13,102 nt of DNA from Alphaproteobacteria bacterium (lineage in GTDB: Bacteria > Pseudomonadota > Alphaproteobacteria > Rhizobiales > Aestuariivirgaceae), in the NCBI GenBank assembly GCA_020441605.1, contig JAGRLX010000324.1:1-13102 (forward strand), written 5' to 3'. How positions within the stretch are numbered: position 1 is the first letter of the stretch; each line of letters begins with the position of its first letter. The position numbers and the translations under genes are program-made. Below the pieces are notes generated by a model that was not told the origin of the DNA, searched no databases, and saw only the letters and a list, made by a program, of their open reading frames with translations. This document shows positions 1 through 7,072 of the stretch, piece by piece.

Positions 1-1164
1 GACGAAATGGACGCGGTGGGCCGTCATCGCGGCGCAGGCCTCGGCGGCGGCAATGACGAGCGCGAGCCGACCCTCAACCAGTTGCTGGTCGAGATGGATG
101 GCTTCGAGGCCAATGAAGGGGTGATCCTGGTCGCCGCCACCAACCGGCCCGACGTGCTCGATCCGGCGCTGCTGCGACCCGGCCGTTTCGACCGGCAGAT
201 CGTGGTGCCGAACCCGGACGTGCAGGGCCGCGAGAAGATTCTCAGGGTGCATATGCGCAATGTGCCGCTGGCACCGGACATCGACGCCAAGGTGATTGCC
301 CGCGGCACGCCGGGGTTCTCCGGAGCCGATCTCGCCAATCTGGTGAACGAGGCGGCGCTGCTGGCCGCCCGGCGCAACAAGCGCATGGTCACCCAGTCGG
401 AATTCGAAGAAGCCAAGGACAAGGTCATGATGGGAGCCGAGCGGCGCTCGATGGCCATGTCGGAAGACGAGAAGCGTCTTACCGCCTATCACGAGGCCGG
501 GCATGCGCTGGTGGCGATGAATGTGCCGAAGGCCGATCCGGTGCACAAGGCGACCATCATTCCGCGCGGCCGGGCGCTCGGTATGGTGATGCAGCTTCCA
601 GAGGGCGACCGGCTGTCGATGAGCTTCATCCAGATGACATCGCGGCTGGCGATCATGATGGGCGGGCGCATCGCCGAGGAATTGACTTTCGGTAAGGAGA
701 ACGTCACGTCCGGCGCACAGTCGGATATCGAGCAGGCCACGCGGCTTGCCCGGGCCATGGTCACCCGTTGGGGCTATTCCGACGAGCTTGGCACAGTTGC
801 CTATGGCGAGAATCAGGAAGAAGTGTTTCTCGGCCATTCGGTGTCGCGTACCCAGAACATTTCGGAAGAAACGGCCGAGAAGATCGACCAGGAGGTCAAG
901 CGCCTGGTGTCCGACGGCCTTGCCACAGCCCGCCAGATCCTGACCGAGAAGAATGCCGACCTCGAGACTCTGGCGAAGGGCCTGCTCGAGTATGAGACGC
1001 TTTCCGGCGACGAGATCAAGGACCTGCTCACGGGCAAGCCGCCTCGCCGTGACGATGGCGATTCCGGCCGCAAGTCGGCCAAGCCGTCGTCAGCCGTGCC
1101 GTCGGCCGGCAGCCCTAAGACCGGCGACGGTGCGGGGGGTATGGAACCGCAACCGCAGTCCTGA
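1..1164 (+). CDS. ftsH: ATP-dependent zinc metalloprotease FtsH, 3' part (5' end outside window)
   Basis: This is the C-terminal 387 residues of FtsH, the membrane-anchored hexameric AAA+ protease that extracts and degrades membrane and short-lived cytosolic proteins. The frame is open from base 1 and begins inside Walker B ([11 protein letters not shown]). The second region of homology follows ([20 protein letters not shown], bases 136-195) with its two arginine-finger arginines. The zinc site HEAGH is at bases 490-504, and the likely third metal ligand is the Asp of TSGAQSD (about bases 712-726). The N-terminal membrane segments and Walker A lie before the window. The last ~43 residues are a Pro/Ser/Gly-rich tail ending in GGMEPQPQS, probably disordered. 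The stop overlaps the folP start (TGATG), which implies translational coupling. Identification rests on textbook FtsH motifs and is very secure. Confidence 0.97.
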   Translation, partial: DEMDAVGRHRGAGLGGGNDEREPTLNQLLVEMDGFEANEGVILVAATNRPDVLDPALLRPGRFDRQIVVPNPDVQGREKILRVHMRNVPLAPDIDAKVIARGTPGFSGADLANLVNEAALLAARRNKRMVTQSEFEEAKDKVMMGAERRSMAMSEDEKRLTAYHEAGHALVAMNVPKADPVHKATIIPRGRALGMVMQLPEGDRLSMSFIQMTSRLAIMMGGRIAEELTFGKENVTSGAQSDIEQATRLARAMVTRWGYSDELGTVAYGENQEEVFLGHSVSRTQNISEETAEKIDQEVKRLVSDGLATARQILTEKNADLETLAKGLLEYETLSGDEIKDLLTGKPPRRDDGDSGRKSAKPSSAVPSAGSPKTGDGAGGMEPQPQS

Positions 1165-2186
1165 TGGGCAAGACTTACATTCGTCCGGCGGGGCTGGTGT
1201 TCGGCCCCGACGCCAGGAGACTGATAAAGGAAGGCCGCGGAGCATCGCTCGGCGGCTTTCCAGCCTTGGCCTACACGATGGTCGAAATCATTGCGCGCGA
1301 AGAAGGCGGGCTTGCCCGGCGCTTCGAAATTTATGACGGTGCGCATCCTATCGGTTGGCCACAACCGGTGTCCCGTGACAGACCCCTGGTCATGGGCATC
1401 GTCAATGTGACGCCCGACTCCTTCTCCGATGGCGGCAAGAACGCCGCGACGGAGACAGCCATCGCCAATGGACTGCGGATGGCGAAGGACGGCGCCGACA
1501 TCCTCGACGTCGGGGGCGAATCGACTCGCCCGGGTTCCGAAGGTGTCGCCACAGCGGAGGAACTGGCCCGGGTCATCCCGGTGATCTCCGCCCTGGCCCG
1601 CGAGGGTCTCCGTGTCTCCTGCGATACCCGAAAGGCCGAGGTGATGCGCGAGGCCCTGAAGGCGGGAGCCTCGATCATCAACGATGTTTCGGCGCTGCAA
1701 TACGATCCTGGCAGCATGGCGGAGATGGTGACCGCCGATTGTCCGGTGATCCTGATGCATGCCCAGGGTGATCCCAAGACCATGCAGCTCAGTCCCAGTT
1801 ACGAGGACGTGGCCCTCGATGTTTACGATGGGTTGGAAGCGCGCATCACGGCCTGCACGGCGGCAGGGATCGACCGAGCCCGGCTGATGGCCGATCCGGG
1901 TATCGGCTTCGGCAAGACCTTCCGGCACAATCTCGATCTGCTGCAGCAGTTCACGCTGTTCCACGGTCTGGGTGTGCCGCTCGTGATGGGGCTTTCACGC
2001 AAGGGTTTCGTCGGTGCGCTCACCGGCGAAAAGATCGCGGGCAACCGGGTGCATGGCTCGGTGGGCGGTGCCCTGTGGGCCGCCCTTAACGGAGCGCAAA
2101 TCCTCCGTGTGCATGATGTCAAGGCAACGGTCGAAGCGCTGGCAGTGGCCTGGGGGTCAGCGGACCCGGACGCCAGCGGTTTGTGA
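1164..2186 (+). CDS. folP: Dihydropteroate synthase FolP with N-terminal extension
   Basis: Dihydropteroate synthase condenses 6-hydroxymethyl-7,8-dihydropterin diphosphate with p-aminobenzoate in folate synthesis and is the sulfonamide target. The 340 residues are longer than the usual ~280. The TIM-barrel core starts near residue 73 with [15 protein letters not shown] (77-91). It continues with [11 protein letters not shown] (115-125), SCDTRKAEV (152-160), NDVSAL (173-178), [12 protein letters not shown] (197-208), DPGIGFGKT (244-252), GLSRKGFVG (276-284) and RVHDV (315-319). The first ~70 residues are not part of the classical fold. The ATG shares one base with the ftsH stop and has no clear Shine-Dalgarno of its own, so it probably depends on ribosomes finishing ftsH. 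An internal ATG at 1278 (residue 39) would still leave an extension. The family is certain; the exact start is less so. Confidence 0.95.
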   Translation: MGKTYIRPAGLVFGPDARRLIKEGRGASLGGFPALAYTMVEIIAREEGGLARRFEIYDGAHPIGWPQPVSRDRPLVMGIVNVTPDSFSDGGKNAATETAIANGLRMAKDGADILDVGGESTRPGSEGVATAEELARVIPVISALAREGLRVSCDTRKAEVMREALKAGASIINDVSALQYDPGSMAEMVTADCPVILMHAQGDPKTMQLSPSYEDVALDVYDGLEARITACTAAGIDRARLMADPGIGFGKTFRHNLDLLQQFTLFHGLGVPLVMGLSRKGFVGALTGEKIAGNRVHGSVGGALWAALNGAQILRVHDVKATVEALAVAWGSADPDASGL

Positions 2187-2193
2187 GGGGATT

Positions 2194-2203
2194 GGGAGAG
2201 AGG
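2194..2203 (+). promoter_or_regulatory. Shine-Dalgarno of glmM
   Basis: The purine-rich stretch GGGAGAGAGG lies just before the ATG at 2207. It supports that start over the in-frame GTG at 2183, which overlaps the folP stop codon. Confidence 0.6.
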
Positions 2204-2206
2204 CTC

Positions 2207-3553
2207 ATGTCGCGCAAGTATTTCGGAACCGACGGTGTGCGCGGAACGGCGAACAGTGGTGCCATGACCGCCGAAATGGTGTTGCGGATCGGCATGGCTG
2301 CCGGCAACCTGTACCGGCGCGGCGGCCAGCGCCAGCGCGTGGTGATCGGCAAGGATACCAGGCTCTCCGGCTACATGATCGAACAGGCGCTGACGGCGGG
2401 CCTGCTGGCAGCCGGCATGGACGTTTTCCTCTTCGGGCCAGTGCCGACGCCGGCTGTCGCCATGCTGACGCGGTCGATGCGGGCGGACATGGGCGTCATG
2501 ATTTCGGCCTCGCACAATCCCTACCACGACAATGGTATCAAGATCTTCGGTCCCGATGGCTATAAGCTCACCGATGCGCAGGAGCTGGCGATCGAGGCGA
2601 TGCTCGACGATCCCAAGACGATCGGTCTGGCGGCCTCCGACAAGATCGGGCGCGCCAAGCGGATCGAGGATGCCCAGGCGCGTTACATTGAGTTCGCCAA
2701 GCGCACCTATCCCAAGGACATGACGCTCGACGGTCTGCGCATCGTGATCGATACGGCGAATGGTGCGGCCTACAAGGTTGCGCCCACGGCGCTGTGGGAA
2801 CTCGGCGCCGAGATCATCCAGATCGGCCACGAGCCAAACGGCACCAATATCAACGAGAAATGCGGCTCGACCGCACCAGACCGGATGTGCGAGAAAGTCC
2901 GCGAACTGCGCGCCGATATCGGCATTGCCCTCGACGGTGACGCGGATCGGGTGATCATCGCCAACGAGCGCGGCGAGGTTGTGGACGGCGACCAGTTGAT
3001 GGCGCTGATCGCGACCTCCTGGCATGAGCGGGGCCAGTTGCAGGGTGGCGGCTTGGTGGCAACGGTCATGTCAAACCTCGGGCTCGAGCGCTTTCTGACC
3101 GGCAAGGACCTGACCCTCGTGCGGACCAAGGTTGGCGACCGCTACGTCACCGAGCATATGCGGGCCCATGGCTACAATGTCGGCGGCGAACAGTCCGGCC
3201 ACATCATCCTGTCGGATTTTTCGACCACCGGAGACGGGCTCCTCGCCGCTCTCCAGGTGCTGGCGGAGGTGAAGCGTGCCGACCGGCCAGTGAGCGAGGT
3301 CTGCGCCCTGTTCACGCCGCTGCCGCAGGTCCTCAAGAACGTGAAGTTCAAGGCGGGCAAACCGCTGGAGGACGATCAGGTGCGGAAATCGATCGCTGCG
3401 GCCGAAGTGCGGCTCGGCAAGTCCGGCCGGCTGGTGATCCGCCCCTCCGGCACCGAACCCTTGATCCGCGTCATGGCTGAAGGCGACGACGAAGGCCTGG
3501 TGCGGTCGATCGTCGACGATCTCTGCGGTGTCATCGCCAAGGTCGCAGCCTAG
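2207..3553 (+). CDS. glmM: Phosphoglucosamine mutase GlmM
   Basis: GlmM converts glucosamine-6-phosphate to glucosamine-1-phosphate, feeding UDP-GlcNAc for peptidoglycan and lipopolysaccharide. From this ATG the protein is 448 residues, the family's usual size, and begins [13 protein letters not shown] as in other GlmM proteins. The phosphoserine loop ISASHNP places the catalytic serine at residue 102, the same number as in E. coli. The Mg-binding loop DGDADR is at 243-248, the substrate loop GGEQSGH at 326-332, and the phosphate-binding RPSGTEP at 412-418. A GTG at 2183 overlapping the folP stop is in frame, but it would add eight residues not expected for the family, and a strong GGGAGAGAGG precedes the chosen ATG. 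It is the last gene of the ftsH-folP-glmM operon, which is also conserved in enterobacteria. Confidence 0.96.
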   Translation: MSRKYFGTDGVRGTANSGAMTAEMVLRIGMAAGNLYRRGGQRQRVVIGKDTRLSGYMIEQALTAGLLAAGMDVFLFGPVPTPAVAMLTRSMRADMGVMISASHNPYHDNGIKIFGPDGYKLTDAQELAIEAMLDDPKTIGLAASDKIGRAKRIEDAQARYIEFAKRTYPKDMTLDGLRIVIDTANGAAYKVAPTALWELGAEIIQIGHEPNGTNINEKCGSTAPDRMCEKVRELRADIGIALDGDADRVIIANERGEVVDGDQLMALIATSWHERGQLQGGGLVATVMSNLGLERFLTGKDLTLVRTKVGDRYVTEHMRAHGYNVGGEQSGHIILSDFSTTGDGLLAALQVLAEVKRADRPVSEVCALFTPLPQVLKNVKFKAGKPLEDDQVRKSIAAAEVRLGKSGRLVIRPSGTEPLIRVMAEGDDEGLVRSIVDDLCGVIAKVAA

Positions 3554-3584
3554 GCAGGCTTTCCAGCCAGAGTGTCGGCCGATG

Positions 3585-3597
3585 TGGACGGTGTCCA
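3585..3597. terminator. Small hairpin between convergent glmM and the secreted-protein gene
   Basis: TGGAC-GGT-GTCCA forms a perfect 5-bp stem with a three-base loop. It sits in the 44-base gap between two converging genes and ends directly at the stop codon of the minus-strand gene. No T-run follows on either strand. A second 4-bp stem (GGCT-ttcc-AGCC, 3557-3568) precedes it. Its position suggests a terminator, but the stem is short and this is a weak call. Confidence 0.25.
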
Positions 3598-4107
3598 TCA
3601 GCGCGCCAGACCCTTGGTAAAATCCGCAACATCGGCATTGAGGATCATGTCACGCTGGGCCTCATCAGCGGCTTTTGGGTATTCGACCAAGTCCACCATT
3701 GCGCCGTTGCCTGCCGGGACATGAGCCCTGCCGTCGCAATAATAAAAGTAGTCGACGGTGCGGCGGGCGATGCCGAAGGGCCCTTCCTCGACGAAGGCAT
3801 GCCGCAGGTAGTCCACGCGGGTGCGGGCGATGCCATAAGTCTTGCGATTGACGATGCTGAGCCGGGTTTCACTGCGCCCCGATTCGCCCGCATCGATGCG
3901 CAGGATCGTATTCACCCGGCCGTCCTTCTCGCGATAGATCTGCCAGAGCCCACCTTCCGTCGATTGTACGTCGCTCACTTCGCGCTCGAGCGGCCTCATG
4001 GCGTCCAGGGACGCAGCGAGTGCGGCTTCGATCTTGTCGAGCGGACAGTCCGCCTGCGCTGCGGTGGCCGACGCGCAGAACAATATAGCGGCAAGAATGC
4101 GTCTCAT
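3598..4107 (-). CDS. Small secreted protein of unknown function
   Basis: I do not recognise this 169-residue protein. It begins MRRILAAILFCASATAAQADC, a typical Sec signal peptide with likely cleavage after AQA (residue 19), so it should be periplasmic. The mature part has two cysteines (residues 21 and 124) that could form a disulfide. Residues 91-102 (YGIARTRVDYLR) and 111-122 (FGIARRTVDYFY) are a clear internal repeat offset by exactly 20 residues, suggesting paired beta strands from a tandem duplication. The ATG overlaps the stop of the EamA exporter gene (ATGA, 4104-4107), so the two are probably co-translated. The frame stays open for over 110 codons further upstream, but that part lies inside the exporter gene and would lose the signal peptide position. 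The gene is real with good confidence; its function is unknown. Confidence 0.8.
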   Translation of the reverse strand: MRRILAAILFCASATAAQADCPLDKIEAALAASLDAMRPLEREVSDVQSTEGGLWQIYREKDGRVNTILRIDAGESGRSETRLSIVNRKTYGIARTRVDYLRHAFVEEGPFGIARRTVDYFYYCDGRAHVPAGNGAMVDLVEYPKAADEAQRDMILNADVADFTKGLAR

Positions 4108-5015
4108 GCAGGTGTCTCCTTGGTAGATCTGGCCTGCCAGCGGCTGATGGCGATGCCGGCGAGGATCAGCGCCAGAGCGGCCAGGATATTGAGGCTCAGG
4201 GATTCGCCCAGCGCCGCGGCGCCGAGCAGTACGGCGAAGACCGGAACCAGGTAGTTGGAATAGGCAACGAAGGTCGGGCCGCTCCGGTCCAGCAGATGGT
4301 AGAGCAGGAGGCTGGCGAAGGCTGTCGGAAAGAGGCCGAGGCCAACGACGGCCCAGAGGGCGGCAGCAGGCGCATGATCGAGCCCATCGGGCCGGTGCAA
4401 TGCGGCGAAGATCACCGCCATGAACGCGCCTGCGAGGCACACGGCCGATGTTTGCCTGATGGGGTGTTCGATGCCCAGCCGCTTGGCGGTGATGGCGTGA
4501 ATGGCATAGCAGAAGCAGCCACCGAGGATCGCTGCCTCGCCGATGAGTTCGTGCCCGGTGAAGGACATGTCAAGCAGGGAGGCCGGGCCGATCAGGATGA
4601 CGATGCCGGCGAAGCCGGACAGGAATCCCAGTGACTTCGTGAGGGTCAGTGGCTCTCCCGGCATGAAGAAATGGGCCAGCACGATCAGGATCAGAGGAAT
4701 GGCGCCCATCAGCAGGCCGGCAACGCTCGAGGAAACAAATCCTGTACCCCAGCTGATCAGGAAGAATGGTGCGGCATGCCCGATCAATCCGAGAAGTGAG
4801 AATTTCTTCCACGATGCCAGCGGACTGTGGAGTGGCTGGCCAGCTGCATAGGCGTAGGGCACCAGAACGACGGCAGCGATGGCAAGCCGCAGGGCGGCGA
4901 TCCAGGCCGCATCGAGCTGGGCGACGGCGATCTTGGTCATGGCGAAGGACGATCCCCAAGTCACGACCAGCACGGACAGAAACAGCCAGTCCAGGAGCTG
5001 GGGATGTCTTGCCAT
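4104..5015 (-). CDS. EamA/DMT-family membrane transporter
   Basis: This 303-residue protein has about ten hydrophobic segments in two homologous halves (roughly residues 10-140 and 165-290), the layout of the drug/metabolite transporter superfamily with paired EamA domains. The first helix carries VTWGSSFAMTK, the familiar TWGSSF signature near the N-terminus of these proteins. Family members export amino acids, metabolites or drugs across the inner membrane; the substrate cannot be read from sequence. The ATG at 5015 was chosen over a start at 5090 because it is preceded by CAGGAGC at an eight-base spacing and because the extra 25 residues are polar and would run into the upstream intergenic region. 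It overlaps the downstream secreted-protein gene by four bases and is divergent from the outer-membrane protein gene. Confidence 0.92.
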   Translation of the reverse strand: MARHPQLLDWLFLSVLVVTWGSSFAMTKIAVAQLDAAWIAALRLAIAAVVLVPYAYAAGQPLHSPLASWKKFSLLGLIGHAAPFFLISWGTGFVSSSVAGLLMGAIPLILIVLAHFFMPGEPLTLTKSLGFLSGFAGIVILIGPASLLDMSFTGHELIGEAAILGGCFCYAIHAITAKRLGIEHPIRQTSAVCLAGAFMAVIFAALHRPDGLDHAPAAALWAVVGLGLFPTAFASLLLYHLLDRSGPTFVAYSNYLVPVFAVLLGAAALGESLSLNILAALALILAGIAISRWQARSTKETPA

Positions 5016-5091
5016 GCGATTCGCTCCTGGTGATTGTTCCGTCAATGGGTCGGGCCAGATTGGCACAAGGGCCTGTTGCGCGAAAGTCACA

Positions 5092-5120
5092 TTAACCGAC
5101 TGTCACGCCTTGGCCATATT
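5092..5120 (+). promoter_or_regulatory. Candidate sigma-70 promoter for the outer-membrane protein gene
   Basis: TTAACC (5092-5097) and CATATT (5115-5120) are separated by 17 bases and each match four of six positions of the -35 and -10 consensus. Transcription would start near 5127 and leave a leader of about 50 bases. The region is the 162-base spacer between divergent genes, where a promoter is expected. This is a pattern match by eye only. Confidence 0.3.
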
Positions 5121-5177
5121 CGGGCCAGTTTTGAGCCACGAGCGGCTTCTAGGGTCATCGATCAAAGGGACGACGTA

Positions 5178-5750
5178 ATGCGTATCGGGAGTTTGAAAAT
5201 GACAAGGCTCAAAACAGCTATTCTCGCTTTGGCGTTTGCAGGGGTGGTCGGGGGGCAGGCCCATGCGGCCGATGCGAATGCCGATTCCTACGCCGCGATG
5301 GGGTTCTATCTGCGCGGCGACATCGGCTGGTCCTTCCTCGAATGGTCTGGCAAGGATGATAGCGGCCTCGCGCTCGGCGGTGGTGTCGGCTATCGCTTCA
5401 ATGACAATCTGCGCGCCGATGTGCGGGTGGATTGGGCCGGGGTCTACGACTCGACCGTCGGCGGCAATGACATGCAGATCACCACGGGACTTGCCAATCT
5501 CTATTTCGACATTCCCACGAACAGCATGATCACGCCATATCTCGGTGCCGGTGTCGGCTATGGCTGGGGTACGGTCGACGGTCCGAACAACAACAAGGAT
5601 GGCGCGGCCTACGCCCTGATGGCGGGTGCCAGCATCAGCCTCACCGACAACATCGACATGGACGTCGGTTATCGCTTTCGCGAAGTGATGAGCGACGGCA
5701 ACAACCCCATGGAACACCAGATCACGACGGGTCTGCGCTTCGGGTTCTGA
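5178..5750 (+). CDS. Outer-membrane beta-barrel protein (opacity/Omp25-like porin family)
   Basis: This 190-residue protein has a signal peptide ending AHA (residue 30) and then alternating hydrophobic/polar strands rich in Gly and aromatic residues (YLRGDIGWSF, GGGVGYRF, YLGAGVGYGWG). It ends with TTGLRFGF, a C-terminal phenylalanine strand typical of proteins assembled by the BAM complex. The size fits an eight-stranded barrel of the OmpA/opacity type common in rhizobia and Brucella (Omp25/Omp31 relatives), which usually have structural or surface roles rather than a transport role. Two in-frame ATGs both have good ribosome sites: 5178 (GGGA seven bases before) and 5199 (GGGAG seven bases before). 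The second gives a more standard signal peptide starting MTRLKTAILAL. A strong hairpin follows the gene, so it is probably transcribed alone. Confidence 0.85.
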   Translation: MRIGSLKMTRLKTAILALAFAGVVGGQAHAADANADSYAAMGFYLRGDIGWSFLEWSGKDDSGLALGGGVGYRFNDNLRADVRVDWAGVYDSTVGGNDMQITTGLANLYFDIPTNSMITPYLGAGVGYGWGTVDGPNNNKDGAAYALMAGASISLTDNIDMDVGYRFREVMSDGNNPMEHQITTGLRFGF

Positions 5751-5780
5751 GACTCAATCGAGAGTTCTCGGCAGTGGTGG

Positions 5781-5810
5781 GGGTGACCGCAATTAGCTTT
5801 GCGGTCACCC
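5781..5810. terminator. Strong 12-bp hairpin after the outer-membrane protein gene
   Basis: GGGTGACCGCAA (5781-5792) and TTGCGGTCACCC (5799-5810) are perfect inverted copies around the six-base loop TTAGCT. The helix can be extended outward through a G-T and a G-C pair. It lies 30 bases after the stop of the barrel gene and about 100 bases before serC. No T-run follows, so it is an atypical intrinsic terminator or an mRNA 3'-end stabiliser. By position it should separate the two transcription units. Confidence 0.65.
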
Positions 5811-5888
5811 TCATCCATTGAGACCCTTGCGGGCCTGCGCGATTTCCGGCATATCGGCTGCGGGCTAGCTTTCCCCACCGAAGGCCGG

Positions 5889-5907
5889 TCCATCTGCAAG
5901 GATGGAG
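5889..5907 (+). promoter_or_regulatory. serC ribosome site inside a small hairpin
   Basis: GGAG (5904-5907), six bases before the ATG at 5914, is the best Shine-Dalgarno for serC. It decides that start over the ATG at 5902, which lies within it and has an AAGG that is too close. TCCATC (5889-5894) can pair perfectly with GATGGA (5901-5906) around the loop TGCAAG, masking the first three bases of the GGAG. Whether this limits translation is not shown by the sequence. Confidence 0.4.
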
Positions 5908-5913
5908 CACAAC

Positions 5914-7041
5914 ATGACGATGACGAAGCCGGGCGTGAAGCCCGCGTGCGCGAATTTCTCTTCCGGCCCCTGCGCTAAAATTCCGGGCTGGAGTCCCCAA
6001 CTTCTCGAACATGCTTTGGTCGGACGCTCGCACCGTTCGAGCGAGGGCAAGGCGCGGCTGAAGCTTGCCATCGATCTCACCCGCGAGGTGCTGGAGGTTC
6101 CGGCCAGCCACCTGATCGGCATCGTTCCGGCTTCCGACACGGGCGCGGTCGAAATGGCGCTGTGGTCGCTGCTCGGTGCGCGCGGCGTCGACATGCTGGC
6201 CTGGGAAAGTTTCGGCGAGGGCTGGGTCTCCGACGTGGTCAAGCAGCTCAAATTGCCGGACGTGCGCAAATTGACCGCGGCCTATGGCACGCTGCCGGAT
6301 CTTGCGATTGTCAATTTCGACAATGATGTGGTGTTCACCTGGAACGGTACGACCTCCGGTGTGCGGGTTCCCAACGCAAACTGGATTCCGGATGATCGCA
6401 AGGGGCTCACCATCTGCGATGCAACCTCGGCGGCCTTCGCGCAAGACCTCGACTTCACCAAGCTCGACGTGGTGACGTTCTCCTGGCAGAAGGTGCTGGG
6501 CGGCGAAGGCGCACATGGCGTTCTCGTTCTCGGGCCACGCGCCGTCGAGCGGCTGGAGAACCATGTGCCGCAATGGCCGATGCCAAAGATCTTCCGCATG
6601 ACCAGTGGCGGTAAGCTGATTTCCGGACTCTTCGAGGGCGAGACGATCAATACGCCATCGATGATCTGCGTCGAAGACTATATCGTGGCGCTCAACTGGG
6701 CGAAGGACATTGGCGGACTCAGGGTCCTGCGTGGCCGCGCCGACGCCAATGCCGCGGCGGTGCAGCGCTGGATCGATTCCCGGCCCTTTGCCACCAACCT
6801 GGCCGCCGAAGCATCGACACGGTCCAACACGTCGGTGTGCCTGACTCTTGCGGCCGATGCCGCCGTACCGAAGAAGATGGTGAAGCTGCTTGAAGCAGAG
6901 AAGGTTGCGCTCGATATCGGCTCCTATCGCGACGCGCCGCCTGGGTTGCGCATCTGGTGCGGCGCCACGGTCGAAACGGCAGATGTCGAAAAGCTGCTGC
7001 CATGGCTCGACTGGTCCTTCGCCCAGGCCACCGCCGTCTGA
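5914..7041 (+). CDS. serC: Phosphoserine aminotransferase SerC
   Basis: SerC is a PLP-dependent aminotransferase that converts 3-phosphohydroxypyruvate and glutamate to phosphoserine and 2-oxoglutarate, the second step of serine synthesis. It can also act in pyridoxine synthesis. From the chosen ATG it is 375 residues and starts [20 protein letters not shown]. The [13 protein letters not shown] start and GRSHRS motif (~residues 37-42) are typical of the alphaproteobacterial/archaeal-like SerC subgroup. The substrate region [12 protein letters not shown] is at 143-154, [15 protein letters not shown] at 167-181, and the Schiff-base lysine in [15 protein letters not shown] is K193. An alternative ATG at 5902 would add four residues. 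serA follows after 31 bases, so the two are presumably one operon. No serB-type phosphatase gene is visible here. Confidence 0.95.
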   Translation: MTMTKPGVKPACANFSSGPCAKIPGWSPQLLEHALVGRSHRSSEGKARLKLAIDLTREVLEVPASHLIGIVPASDTGAVEMALWSLLGARGVDMLAWESFGEGWVSDVVKQLKLPDVRKLTAAYGTLPDLAIVNFDNDVVFTWNGTTSGVRVPNANWIPDDRKGLTICDATSAAFAQDLDFTKLDVVTFSWQKVLGGEGAHGVLVLGPRAVERLENHVPQWPMPKIFRMTSGGKLISGLFEGETINTPSMICVEDYIVALNWAKDIGGLRVLRGRADANAAAVQRWIDSRPFATNLAAEASTRSNTSVCLTLAADAAVPKKMVKLLEAEKVALDIGSYRDAPPGLRIWCGATVETADVEKLLPWLDWSFAQATAV

Positions 7042-7072
7042 ATTCCCAATCCATCGCTATCAGGAGTAGCCC

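Noticed and set aside
813..1964. 383-codon open frame on the - strand
   Set aside because: It runs across the end of ftsH and into folP on the wrong strand; both of those genes have unmistakable motifs.
5016..5090. 25-residue extension of the EamA protein
   Set aside because: The ATG at 5015 has a good ribosome site, and the extension is polar and lies in the spacer shared with the divergent gene.
5050..5128. Nine-base direct repeat TCGGGCCAG (5050-5058 and 5120-5128) as operator sites
   Set aside because: There are only two short GC-rich copies 70 bases apart, one lying within the candidate promoter region; not enough to support a regulator site.
5250..5255. Run of six G in the signal peptide of the outer-membrane gene, as a phase-variation tract
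   Set aside because: Six bases are too short to expect frequent slippage, and GC-rich DNA yields such runs by chance.
5827..5855. TTGCGG and CATATC spaced by 17 bases as a serC promoter
   Set aside because: Each hexamer matches only three of six consensus positions, which is no better than background.
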